Shown: positions 18,834-27,474 of the stretch, piece after piece
Layout: every line of letters begins with the position of its first letter
Numbering within the stretch: the first letter of the stretch is position 1
DNA from: Bacteroidales bacterium UBA4814
GTDB lineage: Bacteria; Bacteroidota; Bacteroidia; Bacteroidales; UBA7960
Reading direction: 5' to 3'
Length of the DNA stretch: 64,000 bases
Assembly (NCBI GenBank): GCA_002402465.1
Contig: DHFW01000049.1
Coordinates: forward strand, 124,001 to 188,000
Notes under the pieces: model-generated
Told to the model about the DNA's origin: nothing
Database searches by the model: none
Seen by the model: the letters and a program-made list of their open reading frames with translations, nothing else
Position numbers and translations under genes: made by a program

Positions 18834-19163
18834 TTAGAGCAGGCCCAATTCCAGCATGGCTGCCTCAGTCATCATGTCCTTGCTCCACTCGGGTTCAAAA
18901 ACCAGGTTTACGTTGACCCGCTCAATACCCTCTATCGCCAAAACCGCTTCTTTTACATCGCGCGGTATTTCGTCGGCCACCGGGCAGTTGGGGTTGGTAA
19001 GGGTCATGGTTATATCTACCGTGTTGTCGTCGTTGGCCAGAATTTCGTAAATGAGCCCCAGGTCGTAAATATTAACCGGTATTTCCGGATCAAAAACGGT
19101 TTTGAGGGCATCCACAATTTTTGCTTCTCTTTCGAGGAAATTGCCTTTTGATTCCATCTTCAT
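18834..19163 (-). CDS. SufT/MIP18-family Fe-S assembly factor (DUF59)
   Basis: The protein has 109 residues. The core reads FDPEIPVNIYDLGLIYEI, then VDITMTLTNPNCPVADEIPR, the hallmark of the DUF59/MIP18 family, with the conserved Cys in the second block. Members help Fe-S cluster assembly or delivery (SufT) or work in phenylacetate metabolism (PaaD). The suf neighbourhood favours SufT. It starts 5 bases after the sufE stop. Met3 at 19157 is an alternative start. Confidence 0.9.
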   Translation of the reverse strand: MKMESKGNFLEREAKIVDALKTVFDPEIPVNIYDLGLIYEILANDDNTVDITMTLTNPNCPVADEIPRDVKEAVLAIEGIERVNVNLVFEPEWSKDMMTEAAMLELGLL

Positions 19164-19168
19164 TGCAA

Positions 19169-19597
19169 TTAGGTTCCCTGCTGCTTTGCCTTAAAGGCAA
19201 GGGCATAAAGTTTCATTTGTTTGATCATGTTTACCAACCCGTTTGAGCGGGTGGGCGAGAGGTGTTCTTTCAAGCCAATGGCATCGATAAATGCCAGGTC
19301 GGCATCCACGATGTCTTGCGGAGGCTGATTGGAGAGCACGCGGATAAGCAGTCCTACAATGCCGCGGGTTATGAGGGCATCGCTGTCGGCTTTGAAAATC
19401 ACACGGCCATCCTCCATAGAGGCATGAAGCCAAACCTGCGACTGGCAGCCCTTAATCAGGTACTGGTCTTGCTTGTATTGCGAATCAATGACCGGCACTG
19501 ACTTGCCGATTTCGATAATGTAGTTGTACTTGTCAAGCCAGTCATCGAACATTTCAAATTCGGAAATGATCTCCTGTTCCTTTTCTTTGATAGTCAT
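19169..19597 (-). CDS. sufE: Sulfur acceptor SufE
   Basis: The protein has 142 residues from the ATG at 19597. A start at 19639 would overlap the previous gene and add 14 unconserved residues. The active-site loop is LIKGCQSQVWLHA, with the Cys that takes persulfide from SufS. The C-terminal GLKEHLSPTRSNGLVNMIKQ is the conserved SufE end. SufE boosts SufS desulfurase activity and passes sulfur to the SufBCD scaffold. It sits between the unknown membrane protein and the sufT-like gene. Confidence 0.94.
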   Translation of the reverse strand: MTIKEKEQEIISEFEMFDDWLDKYNYIIEIGKSVPVIDSQYKQDQYLIKGCQSQVWLHASMEDGRVIFKADSDALITRGIVGLLIRVLSNQPPQDIVDADLAFIDAIGLKEHLSPTRSNGLVNMIKQMKLYALAFKAKQQGT

Positions 19598-19619
19598 ATC
19601 CAAATCTTTGAAAGTTATT

Positions 19620-20108
19620 TTAAGCTGCCGTTTGGTCAAACAGTTGCTTTTTCTCTAGCTCAGAAAGGCCAAGGTCGTGCGAAGTTTTGAAATTGTTGGG
19701 CCTGCTGATTATAAAAAACAGCAGAATGATGGCCAAAAGCAGGATCAGGTCGTTGTCGCCCGTTAAGAGAAAAGAGACAATGGCAAAAAAGGCGACTCCT
19801 TCGGTAAGGGCAAATCGAATGATAAGCGCCTGCTGGTATTTTCCAAGTCTTTCACCCAGGCTTGTTTCCGGCCCGATCTTTTTTATCATTCTTTGCGGAA
19901 CACTATGCGCCACGGGAATAATTACCACCGTGAACCCGATTACCAGCAACTTAAGTATCTGGTGTATTAGTGGGTCATGGCCTGTCAATGGGCCTATATT
20001 GCTTACAAACAAGGAGGCGACAATAAGAAAACTTATCATCATTAGAAACAATATCCAATAAACCCTGGTAAGGTTTTTATAAATGGCTTTTGGGTCGCTG
20101 TCAAACAT
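19620..20108 (-). CDS. Unknown four-helix membrane protein inside the suf operon
   Basis: The protein has 162 residues and four predicted helices: WILFLMMISFLIVASLFV, ILKLLVIGFTVVIIPVAH, FALTEGVAFFAIVSFLL and LILLLAIILLFFIISRP. The cytosolic loop between helices 2 and 3 is basic (QRMIKKIGPETSLGERLGKY). No catalytic motif or cysteine pair is visible. It lies between sufS and sufE with short gaps (50 and 22 bases), so it is co-transcribed with Fe-S assembly genes. I do not recognise a named family. A role in iron or redox handling would be a guess from position alone. Confidence 0.75.
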   Translation of the reverse strand: MFDSDPKAIYKNLTRVYWILFLMMISFLIVASLFVSNIGPLTGHDPLIHQILKLLVIGFTVVIIPVAHSVPQRMIKKIGPETSLGERLGKYQQALIIRFALTEGVAFFAIVSFLLTGDNDLILLLAIILLFFIISRPNNFKTSHDLGLSELEKKQLFDQTAA

Positions 20109-20158
20109 GGTTGTAAAAGAAAAGGGTGGATTAAAAATTTTTCCCCGAAAGGGTGTTG

Positions 20159-21379
20159 TTAACCAAAAAGAGTTCTGACTTTTTTCAGGCCTTCGACAAG
20201 GATATCGATTTCCTGGCGGGTGTTATAAACGGCAAAAGACACCCGGACGGTTCCTGGCACTTCGAAAAAGTCCATTGTCGGCTGTGCGCAATGGTGGCCT
20301 GTTCTGACAGCTATGCCCAATTTGTCAAGTATGATCCCGGTATCGTAAGGATGTATGTCGTTAAAAATAAATGATATCACGCTGGTTTTTTTCTCAGCAG
20401 TGCCAATGAAGCGGATATTTTCGAGGGTTTGCAATTGTTCCATGCCGTATTGCATGAGCTGGTCTTCGTAGGCCGATATTTCGTCGTGACGAAGGTACGA
20501 CACAAACCTGAGGGCGGCCTCCAGTCCGAGCACATCGCCCACGTTGGGGGTTCCGGCCTCGAACTTAAAGGGCAACTCGTTGTAGGTGGTGCCAGTAAAG
20601 CGCACCTCCTTTATCATCTCGCCACCGCCCTGGTATGGCGGCATTTGCTGAAGCCATTCTTCCTTTCCGTAAAGCACTCCCACACCCATTGGTCCGTAGA
20701 GCTTATGCCCCGAAAAGCAATAAAAGTCGCAGTCGAGGGCCTGTACATCCACTTTCATGTGTGGTACTGCCTGTGCACCGTCGATCAACACCGGAATGCC
20801 TTTCTGATGAGCCAGAGAAATAATTTCTTCGATGGGATTTATGGTTCCAAGCGCGTTGCTCACATGCGTCACAGCCACAATGCGGGTATTGTTGCTGAGC
20901 AGTTTTTCGTATTCCTCCAAGATCAGTTCGCCCTTTTCATTCATCGGGATTACTTTCAGAATGGCGCCCCGCTCCTGGCAGGCCATTTGCCAGGGCACAA
21001 TGTTGGAGTGGTGTTCCATTGCCGAGATCAATATCTCGTCGCCGGGATTTACAAACTTCTTGCTGAATGAACTTGCAACCAGGTTGATGGCTTCGGTGGT
21101 GCCGCGCGAAAAGATTATTTCGTGGCTAAAGGCGGCATTAAGGTATAACCTTGTGGTTTCGCGGGCGTTCTCATAAGTTTCGGTGGCCTGCTGGCTAAGG
21201 TAGTGGGCACCTCGGTGTATGTTGCTGTTTTCCTTGTAGTAATATTCTATCAGGCGTTCCACTACAGCCTTGGGCTTTTGGGTAGTGGCGGCATTGTCGA
21301 AGTATACCAATGGTTTGCCATTTACCTCCTGGCTCAGTAGCGGAAACTCCCTTCGCAGCTGTTCAATGTTGAAACTCAT
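20159..21379 (-). CDS. sufS: Cysteine desulfurase SufS
   Basis: The protein has 406 residues, group II type. The PLP lysine is Lys226 in CFSGHKLYGPMG and the catalytic Cys364 lies in RTGHHCAQP, with the short loop typical of SufS rather than IscS. Other conserved parts are YFDNAATTQKP and LISAMEHHSNIVPWQ. It removes sulfur from L-cysteine as a persulfide and hands it to SufE. It follows sufD by 7 bases. Confidence 0.97.
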   Translation of the reverse strand: MSFNIEQLRREFPLLSQEVNGKPLVYFDNAATTQKPKAVVERLIEYYYKENSNIHRGAHYLSQQATETYENARETTRLYLNAAFSHEIIFSRGTTEAINLVASSFSKKFVNPGDEILISAMEHHSNIVPWQMACQERGAILKVIPMNEKGELILEEYEKLLSNNTRIVAVTHVSNALGTINPIEEIISLAHQKGIPVLIDGAQAVPHMKVDVQALDCDFYCFSGHKLYGPMGVGVLYGKEEWLQQMPPYQGGGEMIKEVRFTGTTYNELPFKFEAGTPNVGDVLGLEAALRFVSYLRHDEISAYEDQLMQYGMEQLQTLENIRFIGTAEKKTSVISFIFNDIHPYDTGIILDKLGIAVRTGHHCAQPTMDFFEVPGTVRVSFAVYNTRQEIDILVEGLKKVRTLFG

Positions 21380-21386
21380 GTGCCCG

Positions 21387-22811
21387 TTAAATTTTACTCA
21401 TGTCGATGTTAAAGGTGGTGGGCCCTTTGTCGTTGCAATGCAGCACACACTGATCGCAAATGGAGAGTTCGCCTTTCAGGCGTCTTTCAACCATGCTTCC
21501 GATTCTTTGACGGAGGGCTTCAATGGAAATTTTCTGCACTACCTCATCGGCAAATGCCAGCATCATTAATTGCCGGGCGCTTTTTTCGCTAATGCCTCGC
21601 GAGCGCAAGTAAAACATCGCCTCGGGGTCGAGCTGGCCCACCGTGGCTCCGTGGCTGCATTTCACATCGTCGGCATAAATTTCGAGATGCGGCTGGGTAT
21701 TCACCTTGGCTTCGTCGGTGAGCAGCAGGTTTTTGTTGTTCTGGTAGGCCAGGGTTTGCTGGGCTTCGCGCCGAACCATAATCTTCCCGCTGAAAACCGC
21801 TCGGGCCTGGTCGTCAAGTATGCCTTTGAATAATTGGTTGCTGAAACAGCCTTGGGCAGCATGGTCGATAAACACCTGGTTGTCGACATGCTGGTTCCTG
21901 TCAACAAGGTACAGGCCATTCAGGTCGGCATGCGTTTCGGTTTCTTGCAGGGTAACGTGTAGGTTGTTGCGGGTAAAGCCTCCGTTGAGGGTAATTATGT
22001 TGCTTGAGACCTGACTCTTTTTTTGTAAATGGAAGAAGGTGTTGGTAAACAAAGCTGAATTTTTTCCTTTGTTCTGAATCTTGTAATGATCGACAATTGC
22101 TTCGGGATGTGCAAAAACCTCCATTACGGTATTGGTAAGACTTACATTGTGAGTCAGGGAGTGATCGCAATTCACAAGTGTAACATTTGATCCTTTTTCG
22201 GCTATCAGCATATGACGGGGCTGAAGCAGCAGCGGAACCTGGGAATCGACGATGTTAATCAGCTGGATTGGTTTTTCTAGGGTAACACCTTCGGGAACAT
22301 AAATGAAAAGGCCATCCTGAATGAATGCGGTGTTGAGTGCCACCAGCCCCGATTTTTCCGCGGAAGCGGCTTTGCCCAGGTATTCGTCAACAATTTCAGG
22401 GTAAACCTCCATGGCTTTTGCCAGGCTGCCAATAATGGTTCCATTCGAAAGTCGGGTAAGGGGAGCGTTTTTGTAAACAAACCATCCGTTGAGCAGGGTA
22501 ACACTGAAGGTGTCCAGATCGTACACATCGCAGGTAAATATCTTTTCGATGTCGAAGGGCCGGCTCTGATTGTGGAAATCGAAGGCAAATTCGGTTTCGA
22601 GCAGTTGACTGATATCTGAGAACCGCCAGTTTTCCATTTTGGGATTTGGGAAGCCCTGACGCTCAAACGCTGCCAGAGCCATTTCGCGAAGGCGATTGGC
22701 GGCAGGTGTTGCGTTTCCCTTTATATGCGGCAGGTTTTCGTAAAACAGCGAAAGCAGCCTGTCCTTTAGCGGGAGGGTATTTATGCTGGTTGTCATGTTA
22801 TCCTGAATCAT
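21387..22811 (-). CDS. sufD: Fe-S cluster assembly protein SufD
   Basis: The protein has 474 residues. The N-terminal helical part (FPNPKMENWRFSDI) matches SufD. The beta-helix core carries VYVPEGV-like FIYVPEGVTLEKPIQLINIV, and the C-terminus has VKCSHGATVGQLDPEAMFYL and SRGISEKSARQLMM, the family's strongest signature, including the conserved His in C-S-H-G-A. SufD pairs with SufB and SufC2 to form the scaffold. A start at 22796 (MTTS) is also possible. Confidence 0.96.
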   Translation of the reverse strand: MIQDNMTTSINTLPLKDRLLSLFYENLPHIKGNATPAANRLREMALAAFERQGFPNPKMENWRFSDISQLLETEFAFDFHNQSRPFDIEKIFTCDVYDLDTFSVTLLNGWFVYKNAPLTRLSNGTIIGSLAKAMEVYPEIVDEYLGKAASAEKSGLVALNTAFIQDGLFIYVPEGVTLEKPIQLINIVDSQVPLLLQPRHMLIAEKGSNVTLVNCDHSLTHNVSLTNTVMEVFAHPEAIVDHYKIQNKGKNSALFTNTFFHLQKKSQVSSNIITLNGGFTRNNLHVTLQETETHADLNGLYLVDRNQHVDNQVFIDHAAQGCFSNQLFKGILDDQARAVFSGKIMVRREAQQTLAYQNNKNLLLTDEAKVNTQPHLEIYADDVKCSHGATVGQLDPEAMFYLRSRGISEKSARQLMMLAFADEVVQKISIEALRQRIGSMVERRLKGELSICDQCVLHCNDKGPTTFNIDMSKI

Positions 22812-22842
22812 TTTTATACAACAAAGCTTGCGAGAACTTCTG

Positions 22843-23607
22843 TTAATGGGCTGCGGCCATATTTGCTTCTTTTTTCACCCATTCGTAGCCCTTGCTTTCA
22901 AGTTCCAGGGCAAGGCTCTTGTCTCCGCTTTTTACAATGCGGCCATCGAAAAGTACATGCACGTAGTCAGGAATAATAAAATCGAGCAAGCGCTGGTAGT
23001 GGGTAATGATAATGGTGGCGTTTTCGGGTGAACGAAGTTTGTTTACACCGTTGGCAACAACTTTCAGCGCATCGATGTCGAGTCCCGAGTCGGTTTCGTC
23101 GAGTATTGCCAGCCTGGGTTCGAGCAGGGCCATCTGGAAAATTTCATTTTTCTTCTTTTCGCCACCTGAGAAGCCTTCGTTTACCGAGCGATTGGTAAGT
23201 TTCGAATGGATCTCCACCAGTTTTTTCTTTTCTTCCATCAGCTTCAGAAACTCGGCTCCGCTCATGGGCTCCAGGCCAAGGTGCTTCCTTTTTTCGTTGA
23301 TGGCTGTTCGCATAAAGCTGGCCATGCTCACCCCTGGAATTTCCACGGGATACTGAAACCCAAGGAAAATGCCTTCGCGGGCCCTGATTTCGGGGGCCAT
23401 TTCAAGTAGGTTCTGCCCACGATAGGTTATTTCACCGCGGTCTACATCGAACATATCGCGGCCGGCAATAACCGAAGCCAGGGTGCTTTTTCCGGTGCCG
23501 TTGGGGCCCATAATGGCATGAACCTCACCTGCTTTCACTTCAAGGTTGAAACCATCCAGAATGGTTTTTCCGTTGATGGATACTGAAAGATCTTTTATGC
23601 TTAACAT
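22843..23607 (-). CDS. sufC: Fe-S assembly ATPase SufC
   Basis: The protein has 254 residues. ABC-type ATPase with Walker A GPNGTGKSTLA, the ABC signature GFSGGEKKKNEIFQ and Walker B RLAILDETDSGLD; the SGGE-K-K-R/K variant is typical of SufC. The D-loop and H-loop (IIITHYQRLLDFI) are present. SufC drives structural change in SufBD and is not a membrane transporter. It lies between sufB and sufD. Confidence 0.97.
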   Translation of the reverse strand: MLSIKDLSVSINGKTILDGFNLEVKAGEVHAIMGPNGTGKSTLASVIAGRDMFDVDRGEITYRGQNLLEMAPEIRAREGIFLGFQYPVEIPGVSMASFMRTAINEKRKHLGLEPMSGAEFLKLMEEKKKLVEIHSKLTNRSVNEGFSGGEKKKNEIFQMALLEPRLAILDETDSGLDIDALKVVANGVNKLRSPENATIIITHYQRLLDFIIPDYVHVLFDGRIVKSGDKSLALELESKGYEWVKKEANMAAAH

Positions 23608-23643
23608 TGGAATATATTTTCAAAAAAAATGATTACAAATGGA

Positions 23644-25098
23644 TTAACCTACACTGCCTTCAAGGCTGATTGACAACAATTTCTGGGCTTCTACGGCAAA
23701 TTCCATGGGCAGCTTGCTGAGCACTTCCTTGGCGTAGCCGTTAACGATCAGGCCAATGGCACTTTCCATGTCGATGCCTCGCTGCAGGCAATAAAAGAGC
23801 TGGTCTTCCGAAATTTTGCTTGTAGTAGCCTCGTGCTCCACAATAGATGACCTGTTCCCCACTTCAATGTAGGGAAAAGTATGTGCGCCGCATTTGTCGC
23901 CAAGCAGCAGCGAGTCGCACTGCGAGAAGTTTCGGGCGTTTTCGGCCTTTCGGGTGGTTTTTACCAGGCCGCGGTAGCTGTTGTTGCTGAAGCCAGCAGA
24001 GATGCCCTTGCTGATAATGGTGCTGCGGGTATTCTTCCCAAGGTGAATCATCTTGGTGCCGGTATCGGCCTGCTGATGGTTGTTGGTAACGGCCACCGAG
24101 TAAAATTCGCCGGTAGAGTTGTCGCCACGCAAAATCAGGCTGGGGTATTTCCAGGTAATGGCCGAGCCGGTCTCCACCTGTGTCCAGCTGATCTTAGAGT
24201 TTTCGCCTTCGCAAATGCCGCGTTTGGTTACAAAGTTATACACCCCGCCCTTGCCTTCCTTGTCGCCGGGCCACCAATTCTGCACAGTCGAGTATTTTAC
24301 CTCGGCATCTTTGTGGGCTATAATCTCCACAATGGCAGCATGCAGCTGGTTTTCGTCGCGAATGGGGGCCGTGCAGCCTTCCATATAACTTACATAGCTG
24401 CCCTCTTCTGCTACGATTAGGGTGCGCTCAAACTGCCCGGTATTGGCCGCATTGATGCGAAAGTAGGTAGAAAGTTCGAGCGGGCATTTTACGCCTTTGG
24501 GAATAAAAACAAATGAACCATCGCTGAAAACAGCGGTGTTGAGGGCTGCAAAAAAGTTGTCGGTGTAAGGCACCACGGTGCCCATATATTTTTTGATCAG
24601 CTCTGGATATTCTTGCACAGCCTCGCTGAACGAGCAAAAGATTACGCCCTTTTCTGCCAGGGTTGAACGGAAAGTCGTGGCTACTGACACGCTGTCCATT
24701 ACGGCATCGACGGCCACGCCAGCCAGCATTTTTTGTTCTTCGAGCGGAATACCCAACTTTTCGAAGGTTTCGAGCAATTCAGGGTCCACCTCGTTTAGGC
24801 TCTCCAACTTGGGCTTTTTCAGGGGAGCCGAGTAGTAAATGATATCCTGGTAATCGATGGGCGGATATTGAACATGGGCCCAGCGGGGCTCTTTCAGGGT
24901 TTGCCAGTGGCGAAACGCCTTGAGCCTGATGTTGAGCATAAACTCAGGTTCGTTCTTTTTTGCCGAGATAAACCGGATGGTGTCTTCGGTGAGCCCTTTA
25001 GGGGCTTGCTCCATCTCCACGTCAGTGTAAAAACCATACTTGTATTCACTGCCGGTTACTTCTTCAAGAATATCGTTGTTTTTGTCTTCCATCAACAA
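23644..25098 (-). CDS. sufB: Fe-S cluster scaffold protein SufB
   Basis: The protein has 484 residues. Conserved blocks are WAHVQYPPIDYQDIIYYSAP, GVKCPLELSTYFRINAANTG, SYMEGCTAPIRDENQLHAA, VQNWWPGDKEGKGGVYNF and CDSLLLGDKCGAHTFPYIEV. The Cys in K-C-G-A-H-T-F-P is the one thought to hold the nascent cluster. It is the first gene of a suf block that runs sufB, sufC, sufD, sufS, membrane protein, sufE, sufT-like and probably on to gcvH. Met3 at 25092 is an alternative start. Confidence 0.97.
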   Translation of the reverse strand: MLMEDKNNDILEEVTGSEYKYGFYTDVEMEQAPKGLTEDTIRFISAKKNEPEFMLNIRLKAFRHWQTLKEPRWAHVQYPPIDYQDIIYYSAPLKKPKLESLNEVDPELLETFEKLGIPLEEQKMLAGVAVDAVMDSVSVATTFRSTLAEKGVIFCSFSEAVQEYPELIKKYMGTVVPYTDNFFAALNTAVFSDGSFVFIPKGVKCPLELSTYFRINAANTGQFERTLIVAEEGSYVSYMEGCTAPIRDENQLHAAIVEIIAHKDAEVKYSTVQNWWPGDKEGKGGVYNFVTKRGICEGENSKISWTQVETGSAITWKYPSLILRGDNSTGEFYSVAVTNNHQQADTGTKMIHLGKNTRSTIISKGISAGFSNNSYRGLVKTTRKAENARNFSQCDSLLLGDKCGAHTFPYIEVGNRSSIVEHEATTSKISEDQLFYCLQRGIDMESAIGLIVNGYAKEVLSKLPMEFAVEAQKLLSISLEGSVG

Positions 25099-25483
25099 AA
25101 AGATATATGATTGTCTGGTTTTCAGGTTTCTTTGCAGAAAAACATATCTGGTAAAAGCCCTTAACCTTATTTAGATTTAATTAAAATTAGCATGCAAAGA
25201 TAGCAAAGGTAGCGGGGATATTCAAATGTTTGCCCGGAATAATTTGTCAATAATACTGGGCTTAAGATCAGGGAGAAAGAATGCTGGCTTCGCCCACCAT
25301 TTCCAGGCCGGCATTAGTGTCTGAATCACCTAAGAAGTATATTTCCCTGAGGATCGAACTGTTTTCGTTGAATGTTTGCGTTGAAATTTTCATGAATCAC
25401 ACGCTCCATATTGCCTGAAACGGGCGCTTTCAAATGTCCTTTTTCGCCTTTTTCTGCAGCAATACTGGGGAACGGGCCGGTTC

Positions 25484-25875
25484 TCAAAAATTCAAATTTC
25501 GCATTAAAAAGCCGATTTCATGTGGCAAGTCTAGTTCAAATCCCTTTTCTGAAAAAAAGTTTGGACCCATTGCAACAGAGAAACCTTGGCCGGAATATTA
25601 AAAGGCTTCGAGCGGATAGCTGAAGTACCACGTCTGACCGGTTTTGCCATTAATGGCCTGCACAAATGAGTGGCTGTCGGCTCCATTATTGATATTCCGG
25701 GAATAAAAGCCATAGAATGCCCGCCATTTTCACTAACCGATTTGAAATACCAGCCTTCGAAATAGTTTTTCTTCTGCCGATTTTCCTCGAACCAGGAAGG
25801 ATTCCAGATTCTCTTAAAGGAATAGGAGGCCTCTTGTTTTTGGTGAAATGAAAGGAAGGGATTGTTTTTCTCCAT
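25484..25875 (-). pseudogene. Decayed tocopherol-cyclase-like gene (frameshifted, truncated)
   Basis: On the minus strand the first frame reads WNPSWFEENRQKKNYFEGWY then AFIPGISI, the N-terminus of the tocopherol-cyclase-like family. The match then breaks off. It resumes in another frame (25598-25684) as GADSHSFVQAINGKTG then QTWYFSYPLEAF before a stop, and again in a further frame as FSEKGFELDLPHEIG (stop at 25484-25486). Family members have the order I-P-G-I-S, D-S-H-A-F-x-Q, Y-F-x-Y, so the pieces belong to one gene broken by at least two single-base shifts. About 100 of the usual 300-plus residues remain. The stretch from 25484 down to sufB has no clear gene. Confidence 0.7.
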
Positions 25876-25889
25876 TGCAAATGGCCGGT

Positions 25890-26099
25890 TTATTGGTTTT
25901 TATCCTGATTGAGTTCTTCCAGAATTTTCTTCACTTCCTCTTCAGTGGTGTGCAGTGCCTTTCGGCAAATGCCAATCAGAATAGAGGCTCTTTTCACTTT
26001 TTCCGAAAGCACATCAACCGAGATATCCTCGTTCTCTATTTCATTTACAATGGCCTCCAGTTCTTCAATGGCCTCTGAATAGGTTGTTTCATTTTTCAT
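25890..26099 (-). CDS. xseB: Exodeoxyribonuclease VII small subunit
   Basis: The protein has 69 residues from MKNETTYSEAI. A start at 26123 would lengthen the xseA overlap and add an unconserved leader. The segment YSEAIEELEAIVNEIENEDI followed by SVDVLSEKVKRAS is the XseB helix-hairpin pattern. It binds XseA to form the enzyme that degrades single-stranded DNA to oligonucleotides. Its start overlaps the xseA stop by 11 bases, consistent with translational coupling. Confidence 0.92.
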   Translation of the reverse strand: MKNETTYSEAIEELEAIVNEIENEDISVDVLSEKVKRASILIGICRKALHTTEEEVKKILEELNQDKNQ

Positions 26100-27351
26100 T
26101 TTCGGTAGTTTTTGGCTGAACAATACTTTCGATGCTTCCTTGCATAAGCCTTGTGGTTATCCGGTCGCCGGGCTTAAGCTCATGCTCGTTTTTTATAGTT
26201 TTCCCGTTAAAGAGCGTAATGGAAAATCCCCTTTTCAGAATTTTTTCGGGTCGCAGCAAATTGATTTTTGCATCCAAGTGTTCCAACTCTCTTTCTTGCT
26301 TATCAATAAACCTCAAAGTGCTGCTTTGCAGGCCATTTACCAGGCTGGTCATCATTATACTTTCTTTTTGAAGCGCTTTGGTTGAGAAAGATTTCAGATA
26401 GCCGACCGAACGCATCAGGCGCTGGTTTTCGGTTCCCAGAATTTGTTGCGATCTGTTGTTGATAATGTTTAAGGCCGCCAGGGTGCGGCTTTCGAACTCT
26501 GCAAAACGGCCAATTACAAAATAGGCTACATCGGTAGGAGTGACTTTGTTTTGCCAGGCCACCATTTCGGCAATGGTTTCGTTGGTGGCGTGACCAATGC
26601 CGGTAATTATGGGTATAGGGAAGTTGGCGATTTCGCGCGAAAGCGTGTAATGATCGTAGCAGTTAAGGCCCACATCGCCGCCGCCACCGCGTATTATTGC
26701 AGCCATGTCGAACAAGTGTGCCTTTTTTCTTATCAGCCTGAGCTGTGCGGTCAGGCTTTCCACGGCCTTGTCGCCCTGCAAAAGTGCTGGAAAGAGTTTG
26801 TGCCAAACGGTGAACCGTTCACTGTAACCGGCCAAAATTTTCAGAAAGTCGTGATAGCCCTTGCTGGTTTCTACCGATACCACTGCCAGCCTGCGCGGCA
26901 GCAAAGGCATTTCGAGGGTTTTGTTGCGGTCGAAAATGCCTTCGGCCTTGAGCCGTTCAATGGTTTTTTGTTTTTCGTAGGCCATCTGGCCCAGGGTAAA
27001 CGAGGGCTCGATTTGGTGAATTTGCAGTGACAAACCGTAAACCGGGTGGTAAGTAACGCTGGTTTGAAAAAGTATGGCCATGCCTTCGCTGAGTGGTTCT
27101 CCGGTAACTTCGATAAATTTCTGGTTTATGATCTTATAATCGCCGGCCCACAGCGTGGCCCGCATCTGCGCCACCACTTGTTCGCCGGTTTTCTCCACCA
27201 GGTCGGGGTAGCAATGGCCGCTGCGCGGATAATGGTTTAGCTTGGCAATTTCAGCCTTTACCCAATAGGTGCCCGAATAGTTGCGCTCGATAACCGAACG
27301 CAGGCTGCGTGCAAGGTCGCTAAGCGAAAAAATTTTCCTTTCTTCCTCCAT
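26089..27351 (-). CDS. xseA: Exodeoxyribonuclease VII large subunit
   Basis: The protein has 420 residues from MEEERKIFSLSDL. An N-terminal OB fold has YWVKAEIAKLNHYPRSGHCY. The catalytic domain follows with LAVVSVETSKGYHDFLKIL, AAIIRGGGGDVGLNCYD and PIITGIGHATNETIAEMVAW; the R-G-G-G and G-I-G-H-x-x-D/N-x-T motifs are diagnostic. The C-terminal part is coiled coil that binds XseB. The nuclease trims single-stranded DNA in mismatch and recombination repair. Co-transcribed with xseB. Confidence 0.95.
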   Translation of the reverse strand: MEEERKIFSLSDLARSLRSVIERNYSGTYWVKAEIAKLNHYPRSGHCYPDLVEKTGEQVVAQMRATLWAGDYKIINQKFIEVTGEPLSEGMAILFQTSVTYHPVYGLSLQIHQIEPSFTLGQMAYEKQKTIERLKAEGIFDRNKTLEMPLLPRRLAVVSVETSKGYHDFLKILAGYSERFTVWHKLFPALLQGDKAVESLTAQLRLIRKKAHLFDMAAIIRGGGGDVGLNCYDHYTLSREIANFPIPIITGIGHATNETIAEMVAWQNKVTPTDVAYFVIGRFAEFESRTLAALNIINNRSQQILGTENQRLMRSVGYLKSFSTKALQKESIMMTSLVNGLQSSTLRFIDKQERELEHLDAKINLLRPEKILKRGFSITLFNGKTIKNEHELKPGDRITTRLMQGSIESIVQPKTTENEK

Positions 27352-27474
27352 GGTACAATAAATCAAAACGTAAAATGCCGGGCTTGTGCCAGCATTTTAT
27401 GGGCTAATATAAGAAATTTGAGAATGAAAGGAAAGTTTGAACGAAAATTCTTTCCGCAACAAACGGCTAAAAAG

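Noticed and set aside
25411..25623. 70-residue plus-strand frame in the decayed gene
   Set aside because: It runs antisense to the tocopherol-cyclase-like remnant and has no resemblance of its own.
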